Made by a program: the position numbers and the translations under genes. DNA of 64,000 nucleotides, from assembly GCA_003586115.2 (NCBI GenBank), contig QVOM02000053.1, positions 851,658-915,657 on the forward strand. The letters are read 5' to 3'. Source of the DNA: Salvator merianae. Taxonomy: Eukaryota > Chordata > Lepidosauria > Squamata > Teiidae. The notes below the pieces were generated by a model that was given only the letters and a program-made list of their open reading frames with translations, had not been told where the DNA came from and made no database searches. Within the stretch, counting starts at the first letter, position 1. Every line of letters begins with the position of its first letter. This document shows, one piece after another, positions 54,101 to 63,964 of this stretch.

Positions 54101-57100
54101 TTATTTCTTTCTCAATCTTGAGACTTCTAAAATACTGGAAGTTTTTATTAAGTTGTAAATCCACCTGAAATCAGTTGAAAGGGCAGCATATAAACAATCC
54201 CTTTATAAAGATAAAAACTGCACAAAACTCTACTGGAATGTTTCACCATCTTCTGATACGTAATTCATCTTTAGACACCCTTTGCCTATCATCACCTGTT
54301 GCCAGTTACCATGTGGACATGTTATTCCAAATTTATGATGCAAGACTTCCTGGAACACCTTGGAGTCAAACAAATGTGTAAGGACCTAACTGTTTGCAGT
54401 CTACAGTCTCCTGTTATAACAACAGTAATGGATACAAATGGTAATATGGTAGGATTCCCCCCTCTCCGTTTTTGTCTCTATTTCACTGAGATGTTTTAGG
54501 GATACATATAGGTGTTTCTCCAGATGTCACTTTGTTAAGGCCAATACCTTAGTGAAGAGTTTCACTGAATCATATCCTGTTGATTTTGCCCATTCCTTGG
54601 TGGAAACACGTTTTATACCACCATCTTCATTCGATGCTCTTGATCTGGCCTCTGCTTCTGCTGGCTCCCCTGTCAATAATATGACAGGCTATATTCATTT
54701 TTGAAACCACTCAGTGACACAGAGGAATCTGGTCAGAGACTATAGCAGTAACTGAGTTATTGCAGAACTGGAATGCTTCCCATAATAAGCTACGGTGGCC
54801 CAATAAATGAAATGTATGCTCTTTTGATAGGAAGCGTTTGAGATAAGAAGAAAGGATAACGGACAGATATTTCAAAACCAGTAACTGAAGGTTCTGTTAT
54901 CTACCATCCGTTCAGTTCTTTCAGGAGAATGGAGCGCTAAGCGGGACAGAGACACCGGGATTACAATTTGTAAATTGCACAGTGCAAGACTGATCAACTT
55001 TATCCACTTACAAGCAGCTTCAGGATCAGCTCTGTCAGGAGATACTTCTTGATCAGCATCTTCTTCTCCAAACAGCTGGCTACACATGAAAAGATATATA
55101 TATTCTCTTGGTTAGAGGCAAAAATAGCTCTTTATGGGGACAACTGTACAACCAAGATTTGTGCTTTGTTCGGATCCAGCTATTAACATACAGACTTGGT
55201 CTCTGTTTTGAATTTGTATGCAAAGAACAAAAACACCTCTACTGAAACTTTTTCGGGTCTACAAACAGGCTAATGAGCAATTTAAAGAATGGGGAAAATC
55301 AAGTTTGCATTGCCTCAAAAGAGAAACACAATCCGACCAGGTACCTCCTGGACTTTGCAGGAGAAAGCGGTATCAGATCATTCCATGTCTTTGCACCAGA
55401 AAAACAAGGAACAACACAGCTTACTTGAACAAATACTTTGCCCACACAATGCAGTGGATTGGTTCGGAAGGAGTATTTCGAATAGTACACCCTGGAAAAG
55501 TTTTCTGGGTCGGCTTCGGCTGACATTCGTAACACTCTGTCACTCCCTGTAGGGGAAAAAGGCCGTCACGCAATGCTTTCTCCTGCGTTTTTAACCTCAG
55601 CCGGAAAGTGCGCTTGACAGAACAGCACACGGAAAGAGAGCGACGTTGTCGTACCTTTCTGATGACTGTCACCTGACCAAGGTAGCCTGCCGTGCCGCTC
55701 TCGATCAGGGGGACATCAGCAGCCAGGCACATCCTGTTCACGTGGTTACGGGCAGCTGCCAATGGAAGAATGCGTCAGGCTTTAATCCGAGCAGGCCCTC
55801 CAATGGCTCATTTCCCTACATTTCAGACTATTACAACTAAGCTGTGTGCAATATTGCAACCATTATCTGGGAAGCACACCTGAATTGTAGCACAACTGTA
55901 CCTTTACTCGAGATCAGTTTATGAAGAGGGCAACTGACATGGTCCTACAGTGGGGAGGCTGGTATAGATTGAAACGTCCTGCAAGGCTATGAGGGCATTC
56001 AGACTGTAAGAGATAACCTCTGCTCTTTCAAGCTTTAAAGTGCTGTTCCTCATGCTAACAAAATAAAATCTCACCTCTGTTATCCAAGGCATTCATCACA
56101 AGTGTAAACTGACGGAAAAATTCCACATTATAGTCAGGGCTGCAGGAAAATAAAAATTAGCATTTTCAAATGGCTCAGGAAATAAAAGTACATTGGCCTT
56201 AACATGACAATGTATTCACATATTCCCTCCTATCTGCCAAACAGCACCCTGCAGAATTTTTCAGTTCTCCAGAGCACATGAAATAGATGAATCTGTTATA
56301 AAAGCAGATTCTGTACGAATCCTGTACGAATTCTACGTGAATCCTGTACGAATTCTATGCGAATCCTGTACGAATTCTATGCGAATCCTGTACGAATAAC
56401 TATCTGGTTAATTTCCCTAATCAATTTCTGCTGGCAAGAACTCTTATGAAAAGAAACCTAAAATAGCTCACTCTTCAATTTTATAATAGAATATCCTACT
56501 ATATTTTCAGGCGTGATATTAATAGAAATCCACTAGTTTTTGTTTTGAATATGTTTGGCTGGCAACACATGTTTGGCTTATGAAACACAAGCACAAACTG
56601 CAATTCTATATTCGAAATGAGATACAATATAAACTTAGTCCCTTATCTGAAATCTTGCTGGAGGGGAGTGGATTCTATTCTAATTTTATAACTTTACAAC
56701 TCGCTCCATTACATCTGTTGAACAAGAGGCCGTTACTGGCTTGGGACAGGCATAAACCAAGCAATGCAGGGCAGTTTGGTGGTGAAGGGGCCAGTCTGGC
56801 AGATTTAGACTTGAATTGAACTGCCCTCTCAGCCTGAGGGTGCTGTAACCAAACACCTAGGCCCCTGCATTGCCCGATCCAAACTGATCTTTCCAGAAAT
56901 CGCATTACCGTCACCATTTGCTACTGATACGCTCTTAAAAAAAGAAAAGAAAAATATTTCCCTCCCTTTTGGCACCAGGGCATCAACTACTGCTAACTGA
57001 TGCTAAATGCAGAACAGCACACAGAAGTGTGTCTATTTTGCTGGTTCTTCTTGCACACTCATGCAGGCTTGAAAAAGCTTTTAAAGTCTAGTGGCATTTA

Positions 57101-60100
57101 AATTTTTAATATCTTTTTGAATTATCTTTCAGCTTTTATATGCTTGTATTCCATCCATTTGTTTGTTTGATTTTTTTTGAATAAAAATTTAAAACAACAA
57201 CAAAAAAAACCCCAGGCATACTTCATAATGCTGTCATGATAAGCTGTAATATTAGCTTCTGGATGAAACTGTAACACGCTTTCCTTGGCAACCTGCAAGA
57301 GACCAGAAACACATATACTTCAATTTTTTTCTGTGGGTTTTTGGACTGTAATAAATAATTAACTGATTTTTTTTTTTACCAATCTAGCTAAAAACTATCT
57401 GAATTTCAGATTTTTACAGTCATCCCTCATATTATTCATTTTTTGTAAAACGTGGTTCTGATCTTATACTATCTGCTCTTGCATTTCAAGAATCTCAGAA
57501 TAATGTGATTCAGGTTAATGAATTTAATTTAAAAAAATCTCACTTCCACTTAGCCACTCTGCTTCTTGCAAGAGGCCAGTTATGCTTTCCTTGTCACCTC
57601 TTCCTTCCTGCGTCACAACTACCCCATTATGTGCCTCTGCGCAAGCTGCGTTGAGCATGGCTAGGAAACTACATGCCAAAGGGAACAGGGGAAGGAATGG
57701 CTTCTTTTCTGTCTATTGCACCCTTAGATTTTTGGCTTTCAGCTGACAGGTAGCATATCTGAGCTTCTTACTTTTAGTCCTCCAAAAGAAGCATTTAATT
57801 ATATAATGTGGTTTTCACAATATATAGTGGTTGGTAGGAAACAAGCCATTACGGGAGGTAAAATTATACTACAAATTAGAAATGGCTCATCGGGATTTTC
57901 TTTTCTCAAAAAAGCTAAAGCTCAGAACATTTCATGGCTCATAATGGTATCTATATATCTATATCATTTATTGCACACGTCTGCAGATGTAATTATCTCT
58001 CACTATCCGTGGTTATAATAACTGAGTACCCACAACTGCACGACTGCAGTTATTTGTGTACTAAAAGGTTAGCACTGGGGATGGGCACTTTGCCTGAGTT
58101 TTTTCAGCTGTGAGCTTTCAAAACTGTTGTCTTTGACTGGTTCAGAGTTATGGCTCTGCCGATTTTGGCACTCCTGAGAGACCCTGAGATGCTTGGAAGA
58201 CTTGCCTCTCACGGGTAATAGCGCCTATGGCTTTGGTAGGCATAAGGTAAAAGGTGCCTATTTTTTCTGTTTCTCCTCTGGAGTTTTCAGATACATCTAT
58301 CTCTAACACTCATTTTCCCATAAGTGCAATAATTGAATGTTAGCAAATTGTTGCTGTATTTCCGTAACAATAATGTGACAGGCTATCAGGTCACTATCCT
58401 GGGACTGTCCTGGAAATGCTTCCCCAGTATAGTCCGTGGAGAACTATGGATTTTAGCCTACATCTGGGGGCATCCTGACTCTTGGATATTAAAGAAGACG
58501 TCTTGGTGAAGACAGGGAGAAACTGGAATGTTTTGCTGCTGTTGCTGCATTTTATGATGATTATGTATTTTGAGATTTTTGATTTGTGTTTTATTGTATT
58601 TTGTGTATGATTTAATATTTTTACTTATTCTTAGTGTTAAATTCTAAACTACCATGAACATTTTATGGAAAGAGTGGTATAAAAATAAATATACATACTT
58701 ACACGTACTTGACACACAACATCTTTCTAGGAAACTAACCTTTATGAACAATGAGTGTCTACTGTATGCAATATATTTAAAATAAATTTAAAGCTAAGCT
58801 GCCTGAAGTCTTTACCACAAAATAACTTTCTGCAAAATATCTAACAGATAATCTTTTGTCTAAAGTAACATCAGCTTGTGATCCCTGAACCCAAGAATGC
58901 TTTACCTGTGCTTTAGATCTTCCAACATGCTTCTTTTGAAACAAGAATTGTCTGTTGAGATTACTGACATCAATGGTATCCAGATCAACCTAGGAATATA
59001 AATTAATAAGCAGTAAGAATCTGTCTTCCATTTATTAGAAGCTAGACTCACCAATTTTGTAGAAGAGAGCACCTTCTCAAACAGATCTGCTAGCCACCTC
59101 TAACTCTATGAATAAGAACAGTCAGAATCGAGATAGATGGACATAAAGGTTAAAGGGTTATCCTTCAACCTGCGATACGTTTTGAAGCCTGCGAGCTAAC
59201 TTTAAGCAAACGAGGTCTAGTTGTCTAGAGCTCTACAGCTCTCTTTGAAGAATGATTTTATTTTACTTAAAAATGTATCCTCTATGTTACAAACTTAGGT
59301 TAGGATAACAAACAAGGCACACAAAAAAGGAAAAAAACAAACAAATGAAAAATCCCAGCAGGTGCAACAATTCATAAACATTCACAGTGACTCTCTCAAA
59401 CGCCAGGAAGAGAAAGCGGAGCACAGACAAGCCGTAAGTTTCAATAACAGGCAAGTGAAATAGCCTGAAATGTCTGCACCAAGGCTCTTCGTAAAGAAGT
59501 AAACCAAAATTGTTCTGCCCAGTGAATACCACACTCATTAGCTAGAGTTATTCATCTCTGTCCTACCATAAGACTTTTATTTACCTTTTCATTTATGGCT
59601 TGGTTAGTTGCTTAATCATCTAAATGCGTGCATCGTATGTGGTACTGCAGAAAGATAAAAACAGCACAACAGCTACCATTCTGAAACCAATGGCAACCTT
59701 TATGCAATACCATCTGCTGCTTTTTATTACAGAGAGCAGGGTTTATTAAGACACCTAATTTACCAGCCTCTACTCTGCGATAAGCAATAACAGGTTTTAG
59801 TGACATAATAAATTAAATCAATCATGTTCTGTCATGGTAACTGGATGTAACTTGCAATGCTGATGACTGCTTTTGTCTACTCTGACCACAGAACTGAAAA
59901 AACTCTGCTGAGAGTTATTGACTGATTGTATATTTCTATTCCTGAAGGTCTCAGGGCAGTCACAATAAAACCACTATAAACATGGATAAAACAGATTATC
60001 TAAAGGAGCCTAAGACCCTGAACCACGCTAGCTACTCGTCTTCTCTAGCAGTCTTCACAGAGATCAACCCGATAATGAGGAGAAGCCTGAAAGCAGCTGG

Positions 60101-61771
60101 GGAACCACAGCACCCTACCTATTCCTGTTCATTAGCAGCTGGTATTCAGAGGTACATCTCAGTTCCTGAAAGTACCCTGAGACCTCAAGACAGAGGGCAG
60201 AATATAAATGGAAACAATAAATAAATAAGTACATACATACATACATGTGACTGCAAATGTGGATTTTCCTATATTTTGGTGACAATGAATGCCACAGCTG
60301 TGAAGTATGCCCTGTACAAACTTCTGCCCTGACGTTTCCAATGCCTGGAGTCACTCGATGACAACAGGTTCTAATTTGCTGCACAAGGCAGAAAAAATTC
60401 ACTCTAGCCAGCTTCTCTTCACCAGGCATAATTCTGTACTACACCATCTTGACCCTTTCTTTCCTTCTTTGAGAAAAGTTTGAACTATGGACTTCCATGG
60501 TCTCAATATTCCTCTTGTAAGAACCTGGATTTCCAGGTCCAGATACCGGCTGGATCTTGCCAGATGAAGTTTCCTAGCTCACACACAAAGGCTTGCAGTG
60601 ACTGGCAAGCTTCGTAAAAATACTTTAAAAACATCAAATGCTGTTTTTTTTGTGCTCTTGCAGAAAGGGAGTTGTGGGGCTTAAAGATTTTTGTAGAATG
60701 ACACATTTTCCTTGGTGGGATGTCCATGGACTTAAATAAATAATGACAAATATACTATCTTTTATATTGACTAATCTATGACAAACTACTACAGTATTAA
60801 ACTGCTTTTATCTTTTTAGTATTTTTCTAGCCCACTGCCTTATGACAAGAAAGGGATTACGATGCTGCCAATATCAACAACCCAAATCTACATCTTTCTT
60901 CAAACTATTTTTAAGAAATCTCAACTCTTATCTTTTTTTTTTTAATAAAAAGAGCTGATCAAGCTTATATGCTTCCAAACAGAAACGTGAAACATGGGAT
61001 CCAGATGTGCAAAGTCTGGGTTAGGCATAAATGGAAGGAAACGGCAACAGGATGCTTGAAAGTCTTCTGGGGTTCCTTTGCACCTTAATGAGATGCATTA
61101 TTCTTTCCGCAGCTACCAATATCCCCCTTCCCGTACCAAAGGCCCAACACAGGATCAGTGAAGTCCTTCCAGCCGTGGTGAGGAGATCCGACGCAAACCA
61201 TTTTGTCGGCAGAACAGTCTTAGGGGGTCAGGACCGAACGCATGATCTCCGGAGATCGGTGCTTCCTTCCTTCCTTCCTCCCACTCCCACGGAGGCTCCG
61301 CTTCCTAGTGCGCAGACTCCCAGCGCCTGTTTCCCCCTCCTCCCCCCTCGACCCGTCCCAAGATTCACGGACCGGGCTCGCTCCGCGCGCCTTCTCGGGC
61401 AACGCCGCGCCGCTTTCAAAGGCACCGTGACGTCACGCGCCAGGTCCCGCCCCCGAGTGGGGGAGGGGGAGTTGACTGAGGCGACGGCGGCAGCGGCCCG
61501 AAAAGAGCCGGGCGGCACGGAGGGAGGAGATAGAAGGCAAGACGACGAACCGCGCGGTGGCGCGGAAGAAGAAGCGCGAATCCGCCTCCTCCTAGAGCTC
61601 GCCGGTCCGCCGGCCCTCCCTCCATTCCCCGGGCCTCACCACGTCGATGTGGGTGAATCCAGTCAGGACGAGGTCCTTGAGGAGCTCGCAGCCGATGCCG
61701 CCGGCGCCGACCACCAGCACGCGCGCGCCGGCCACGGCCTGAGCCAGCTCCCCGCGCAGCGCCACCGCCAT
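47995..61771 (-). CDS. UBA2: UBA2 (SAE2), SUMO-activating enzyme catalytic subunit (complete, 17 coding exons)
   Basis: UBA2 pairs with SAE1 to form the SUMO E1. The E1 adenylates the SUMO C-terminal glycine, forms a thioester on the UBA2 cysteine and passes SUMO to UBC9, mainly in the nucleus. Seventeen minus-strand exons (61771-61640 down to 48179-47995) total 1,908 nt, giving 635 aa and a stop; all junctions are GT-AG and in phase (human has 640 aa). Visible landmarks: nucleotide-binding GAGGIG 22-27, D46, NLNR 54-57, K70, D115; zinc ligands C156, C159, C437, C440; catalytic C171 in FPGCTIRN (human C173). A ubiquitin-fold domain covers about 441-545. The acidic tail has a SUMO-interaction motif VLIV 583-586 and basic nuclear-localisation clusters KSRKRK 602-607 and VKRMRV 616-621, and it ends DDVIALD. 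The start is the ATG at 61,771. Its N-terminus, [16 protein letters not shown], is two residues shorter than in human. Nothing is missing. Confidence 0.97.
48542..48575. repeat. (ATCC)n tetranucleotide microsatellite
   Basis: About eight uninterrupted TCCA/ATCC units in UBA2 intron 16. Confidence 0.95.
49320..49450 (-). CDS. UBA2: UBA2 coding exon 16
   Basis: Encodes [20 protein letters not shown], then [20 protein letters not shown] and TST. This is the linker to the disordered tail. The acceptor is TATCAG and the donor is GTACTC. Confidence 0.93.
49784..49889 (-). CDS. UBA2: UBA2 coding exon 15
   Basis: Encodes [20 protein letters not shown], then [14 protein letters not shown], the end of the ubiquitin-fold domain that recruits UBC9. 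The donor is GTGAAG. Confidence 0.95.
50329..50425 (-). CDS. UBA2: UBA2 coding exon 14
   Basis: Encodes [20 protein letters not shown], then [12 protein letters not shown], part of the ubiquitin-fold domain. The acceptor is CTACAG type (TTACAG) and the donor is GTAAGA. Confidence 0.95.
50775..50972 (+). repeat. CR1/L3-type LINE 3' end, sense orientation
   Basis: Contains GATGCTGGACTAGATGGGCC, then GTGGCCTGATCCAGCAGGGC. It is the only clear copy of this tail in the + orientation in the window. It sits in UBA2 intron 13, so it is antisense to the gene. Confidence 0.76.
51602..51757 (-). CDS. UBA2: UBA2 coding exon 13
   Basis: Encodes [20 protein letters not shown] through TVLTLQDK, with zinc ligands C437 and C440 and the start of the ubiquitin-fold domain. 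The donor is GTAAGC. Confidence 0.96.
51850..51962 (-). CDS. UBA2: UBA2 coding exon 12
   Basis: Encodes [20 protein letters not shown], then [17 protein letters not shown], the second conserved adenylation-domain segment. The acceptor is TTACAG and the donor is GTAAGT. Confidence 0.95.
52067..52160 (-). CDS. UBA2: UBA2 coding exon 11
   Basis: Encodes [20 protein letters not shown], then [11 protein letters not shown]. It is nearly identical to mammalian UBA2. The donor is GTAAGC after one extra base. Confidence 0.96.
52410..52570 (-). CDS. UBA2: UBA2 coding exon 10
   Basis: Encodes [20 protein letters not shown] through [10 protein letters not shown]. The acceptor is TTTGAAG after a strong polypyrimidine tract; the alternative AG two bases on would break the frame. 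The donor is GTTAGT. Confidence 0.93.
53240..53470 (-). repeat. CR1/L3-type LINE 3' end
   Basis: Same family ('cagcatcctgtctcactcag', 'gtggtacctgggcatccatt'). It extends further upstream than the other copies, with 'ctaaccctttcttaaagcca' near 53,432-53,451. It lies in UBA2 intron 9. Confidence 0.74.
53596..53695 (-). CDS. UBA2: UBA2 coding exon 9
   Basis: Encodes [20 protein letters not shown], then [13 protein letters not shown]. The acceptor is TTGCAG and the donor is GTAAGT. Confidence 0.95.
54548..54669 (-). CDS. UBA2: UBA2 coding exon 8
   Basis: Encodes [20 protein letters not shown], then [20 protein letters not shown]. The acceptor is TGACAG and the donor is GTATTG. Confidence 0.94.
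55012..55079 (-). CDS. UBA2: UBA2 coding exon 7
   Basis: Encodes [20 protein letters not shown], then AA. The acceptor is TGTAG and the donor is GTAAGT. It begins the catalytic-cysteine domain insertion. Confidence 0.94.
55425..55546 (-). CDS. UBA2: UBA2 coding exon 6 (catalytic cysteine)
   Basis: Encodes [20 protein letters not shown] and on to WAKYLF. It contains zinc ligands C156 and C159 and the catalytic C171. The donor is GTAAGC. Intron 5 (108 nt) contains no in-frame stop, so exons 5 and 6 lie in one continuous open frame; the splice sites and homology show that it is an intron. Confidence 0.95.
55655..55755 (-). CDS. UBA2: UBA2 coding exon 5
   Basis: Encodes [20 protein letters not shown] through VTVIRK, the core of the adenylation domain (crossover region). 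The acceptor is TTGGCAG and the donor is GTACGA. Confidence 0.95.
56075..56139 (-). CDS. UBA2: UBA2 coding exon 4
   Basis: Encodes [20 protein letters not shown] and R, with D115 of the adenylation site. The acceptor is CTGCAG and the donor is GTGAGA. Confidence 0.94.
56317..56398. repeat. 22-bp minisatellite, about 3.7 units
   Basis: The 22-bp unit beginning GAATCCTGTACGAATTCTAT repeats at 56,317, 56,339, 56,361 and 56,383 (last copy partial), with only two differing positions. The preceding bases 56,303-56,316 show a degenerate earlier unit. Located in UBA2 intron 3. Confidence 0.9.
57222..57292 (-). CDS. UBA2: UBA2 coding exon 3
   Basis: Encodes [20 protein letters not shown], then SIM and two bases of N96. 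The acceptor is TTGCAG and the donor is GTATGC. Confidence 0.94.
58540..58700 (+). repeat. LINE (CR1/L2-type) 3' end, sense
   Basis: A 'gtgttttattgtattttgtg' stretch, then 'taaactaccatgaac', then 'gagtggtataaaaataaata'. This follows the layout of reptilian LINE tails ending in '(g)ggcggtataaaaat(n)aataaa'. It lies in UBA2 intron 2. Confidence 0.6.
58906..58989 (-). CDS. UBA2: UBA2 coding exon 2
   Basis: Encodes [20 protein letters not shown], then HVGRSKAQ: the nucleotide-contact D46, NLNR and K70. The acceptor is CCTAG and the donor is GTAAAG; phase 0 on both sides. Confidence 0.95.
59930..60240. repeat. Inverted pair of LINE 3' ends with ATAAATA/ATAC tail
   Basis: The left end reads 'atttctattcctgaaggtct', then 'cagggcagtcacaataaaac' (antisense tail). 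The right end reads 'ctgagacctcaagacagagg', then 'gcagaatataaatgg' and '(ataaata)' and '(taca)n' to about 60,246 (sense tail). The two tails face outward with about 180 bp between them, forming a long imperfect inverted repeat. Confidence 0.5.
61428..61435. promoter_or_regulatory. UBA2: CRE/ATF palindrome TGACGTCA
   Basis: A perfect 8-bp CRE in a CpG-rich context, about 205 bp downstream of the end of UBA2 exon 1. CREs in CpG islands are commonly bound by CREB/ATF proteins. Its role here is an inference. Confidence 0.5.
61640..61771 (-). CDS. UBA2: UBA2 coding exon 1
   Basis: Encodes residues 1-44, including the ATP-binding [16 protein letters not shown] loop, ending THIDV. The donor is GTGAGG. 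The frame is open further upstream, but the conserved product begins at this ATG. Confidence 0.95.
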
Positions 61772-62049
61772 CGCTGACGCTGCCGAGGCCGACGGAGGAG
61801 GGACGGCAGGCACTGGCCTGACTGGCGGCGCGCGTGAGGGGGCGACGCGCATGCGCTTGCGCCTGCGCCTGCCGGACCTCTTCCCCGCTCCGCCTCCTCG
61901 CAGGCAGCACGCAGCGCGCCTCCTCTCGGCGGGTGAGGAGGGCAAACAAGAAGGCCTCTTGCAGGAGGCGCTGCGCAGCAGCGGCCCCTAGCTGCCGGGC
62001 GGAGCGTGCGCAGTTGCAGGCTGCTAAGTGGATTGCGGTCGGAGAGGGA

Positions 62050-62197
62050 GGGACATTATTGTTTTTATTTATTTATTTAAGGCACTGCTGCTGTTTTTAG
62101 TGTGTGCATTTTACATTAAGGGCTTTTTATTGTTGCAACCCGCCCTGAGACCTTCGGGTATAGGGCAGGATAAAAAGGCAAATAAATAAATACATAA
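62050..62197 (+). repeat. LINE 3' end, sense
   Basis: 'gttgcaacccgccctgagac', then 'cttcgggtatagggcaggat' and a terminal (AAATAAATA) tract. This is the standard reptilian LINE tail. Confidence 0.68.
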
Positions 62198-62510
62198 CTG
62201 TTTATTTTCAAACATTCATACCCCACCCTCCACAATATGGTCCCAGGGCGAGTTGTAAGGAATAAACATGTGAAAATACAGTTCAGTAAAAACAAAAACT
62301 ACAGGTCTCCCCCAGCCCCAAAACTCTCCCCCCACCCACTCCATCAGCTCCATATAAAGGCCTGGGAGAACAGGCGAATCCTCGAGAAGCGTTGGGAAAG
62401 ATGCTGCTCTGGCGCCTGGTGTCCCTCTAGAAGGCTATTCCAGAACCTGGGGGCTGCCACAAAGAAGACCCTCTCCCTAGTCATCACCCCTTAACCTCTG
62501 AGAGAACCAC
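62198..62510 (-). repeat. LINE 3' end with ORF2 C-terminus, antisense
   Basis: The minus strand reads VTRERVFFVAAP-like text (near 62,440-62,480) followed by a 3' UTR and an A/T-rich terminus that abuts the end of the + element. This is a second LINE inserted tail to tail with the first. Confidence 0.62.
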
Positions 62511-63833
62511 GCCCTCCAAAAGGCCTTCTGCTGATGAATTCAGTAACCTAGCAGGTTCCAGCAGGAACAGGTGTTCAGGTATTTAGGGCTTTATGTGTTA
62601 AACACCTTGAACTGGGCCACTGGCATAACGTGCATCTGGCCAGATTCTCCCATTAGCAGTTGAGCTGCTGCATTGTGTGTCAGTTCCAGCTTCTGGACCA
62701 TCTTCAAGGGAAGCTCCCTTTGGAGCCTGTTACAGCAGCCTAACCTGGAGGTTACGAAGGCCTGCCGATGTGGCCAAGTCTATCCCTGGCCAGGAAAGGC
62801 TGGAGCTGGCAAACCAGTCAGAGTTGCCTCTAATCCGCATTAAAGGCCAGAAAGGGTTTTAACGTGGATTAGTTTGGATAGGAACACTAGTGTCTGCACA
62901 CGACCACCGCTAATTTTTTTCACATGTGCAGATGCAGCCTGAACCAAAGACCAAATAAGCTGAATGGGAGATAGAAACAGGGAGCAGCAAAAGAGCTGCA
63001 AATCGTTAGTCCCTGGGGGTGGAGGAGGCTCCTACGATCCTGATGAGCAGGACGAAGAAGAGGAGAGGTGGTCATTTGGTAAGCCAGAAAATAGAGTCAG
63101 TGGCTGAAAACCGGGCTAGAGAAGAGGCCCAAGAAGCTCTTCCTTGGCAAACAACCCGAATAGAACGGGAGCAGCCGAGGGGGGTGCAGGGTGCCTACAT
63201 TCCAGGCGTTTGTAGTTATTTATTCTGTTGCCTAGACAACTCAGGCTGCCTCTCGATGCGCCCAGGCTGGCAGTTGGCCCCAAGGGCCGGTTATCCTGGC
63301 CTTGTGCCAACGTCGACCGCAGGGAGGCTGCCACGCGCGCGAGAACAACTAAGAGCGGCTGGCCGCAGCAAGCGCTCAGAGGCTGATTCTGCTTCAGCGC
63401 TGAAGGGACCTCTGTTTTAGGCAGGCCACGTTTTGGGGAAATGGTGACACTTCCCATGTCAACAGGTAAGTGCCTAAGTGAGTAATTATTGTCTAAAGGA
63501 TGAGAATACTTTCAACTAACAAAATGCTTTTTGATTAGAAATGCACTGCTCCTCATTTGTAGCTCCTACCCCAAAAGCTTACAAGCCCAACTGGTCTATC
63601 AACTGGTAGTTGTAAGTCACTGTTAGTACTTCACCATTAGGTAAAGGCAGCCAGTTAAAATTCTGCCTGGTGAAAAGACTTGAACAATGAGTAACTGGGA
63701 GCAGAAGGCAATCCGGTGGAGCCTGGCCCATCATGAAACCTGACCTGTGAACATCTCAAGCAAGTGTTTTGTATTTTACTCTTTTTTTTTTTTAATTAAA
63801 CAAACTTATTTCATATGAGGAATTAAATAGTAT

Positions 63834-63964
63834 TTATTTAAATAGTTGCTGATCTGGGTCTTCCTGTACAAAAATAAATTCTTCCAAGGGGGTTGGTTGA
63901 TTCTTTGGCCAACAGCTCTTCTCACAAGTATATACTAGTGCTGTTCCAAATTCCACAGACACTT
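63834..63964 (-). CDS. PDCD2L: PDCD2L, terminal coding exon (partial gene)
   Basis: PDCD2L is a PDCD2-family protein linked to 40S ribosomal subunit assembly and nuclear export (it binds uS5/RPS2; family knowledge). The exon encodes VSVEFGTALVYTCEKSCWPK, then NQPTPLEEFIFVQEDPDQQL and FK, then TAA. This is the conserved PDCD2_C end, with the YTCEKSCW cysteine pair and the QEDPD...LFK terminus typical of PDCD2L rather than PDCD2. The acceptor is TTCTTCTTCCCAG. The rest of the gene lies beyond the right edge. An AATAAA overlaps the stop region at about 63,829-63,837, and others could lie further down toward 63,780. Confidence 0.92.

Larger units (their letters stand above)
48180..58905 (-). other. 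UBA2: UBA2 introns 2-16
   Basis: Introns between the listed exons. They contain an (ATCC)n tract (48,542-48,575), LINE tails at 50,775-50,972, 53,240-53,470 and 58,540-58,700, and a 22-bp minisatellite (56,317-56,398). A non-LTR-like A-rich tail lies near 57,150-57,212 ('gaataaaaatttaaaac'). No nested gene was seen. Confidence 0.7.
58990..61639 (-). other. UBA2: UBA2 intron 1
   Basis: A 2.65-kb intron between the ATP-binding exon and exon 2. It contains an outward-facing pair of LINE 3' ends (59,930-60,240) and, at its promoter-proximal end, GC-rich CpG-island sequence with a perfect CRE palindrome at 61,428-61,435. Confidence 0.75.
61250..62010 (-). promoter_or_regulatory. UBA2: CpG island and promoter region of UBA2
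   Basis: GC- and CpG-dense sequence spans UBA2 exon 1, the 5' end of intron 1 and about 240 bp upstream of the ATG. A perfect GCGCATGCGC core (NRF1-type) lies at 61,847-61,856, about 80 bp above the ATG, where a housekeeping promoter would place it. I see no TATA box. Confidence 0.72.
62011..63833. other. Intergenic DNA between UBA2 and PDCD2L
   Basis: No complete gene. It holds a tail-to-tail LINE pair (62,050-62,510) and, from about 62,510 to 62,880, sequence resembling repeats often found next to those tails ('tatttagggctttatgtgtt', 'agcagcctaacctgg'). An X-box-like near-palindrome GTTGCCTAGACAAC lies at 63,227-63,240 but departs from the RFX consensus. The 133-codon open frame at 63,019-63,420 (+) has no recognisable similarity. 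Confidence 0.55.

Noticed and set aside
61416..61949. 177-codon frame overlapping UBA2 exon 1
   Set aside because: Shadow frame of the UBA2 promoter/exon 1 CpG island. The true exon 1 is in another frame and matches UBA2 exactly.
63227..63240. RFX X-box near PDCD2L/UBA2
   Set aside because: GTTGCCTAGACAAC is a near-palindrome, but the right half lacks the RGYAAC match and the site is 1.4 kb from any promoter.
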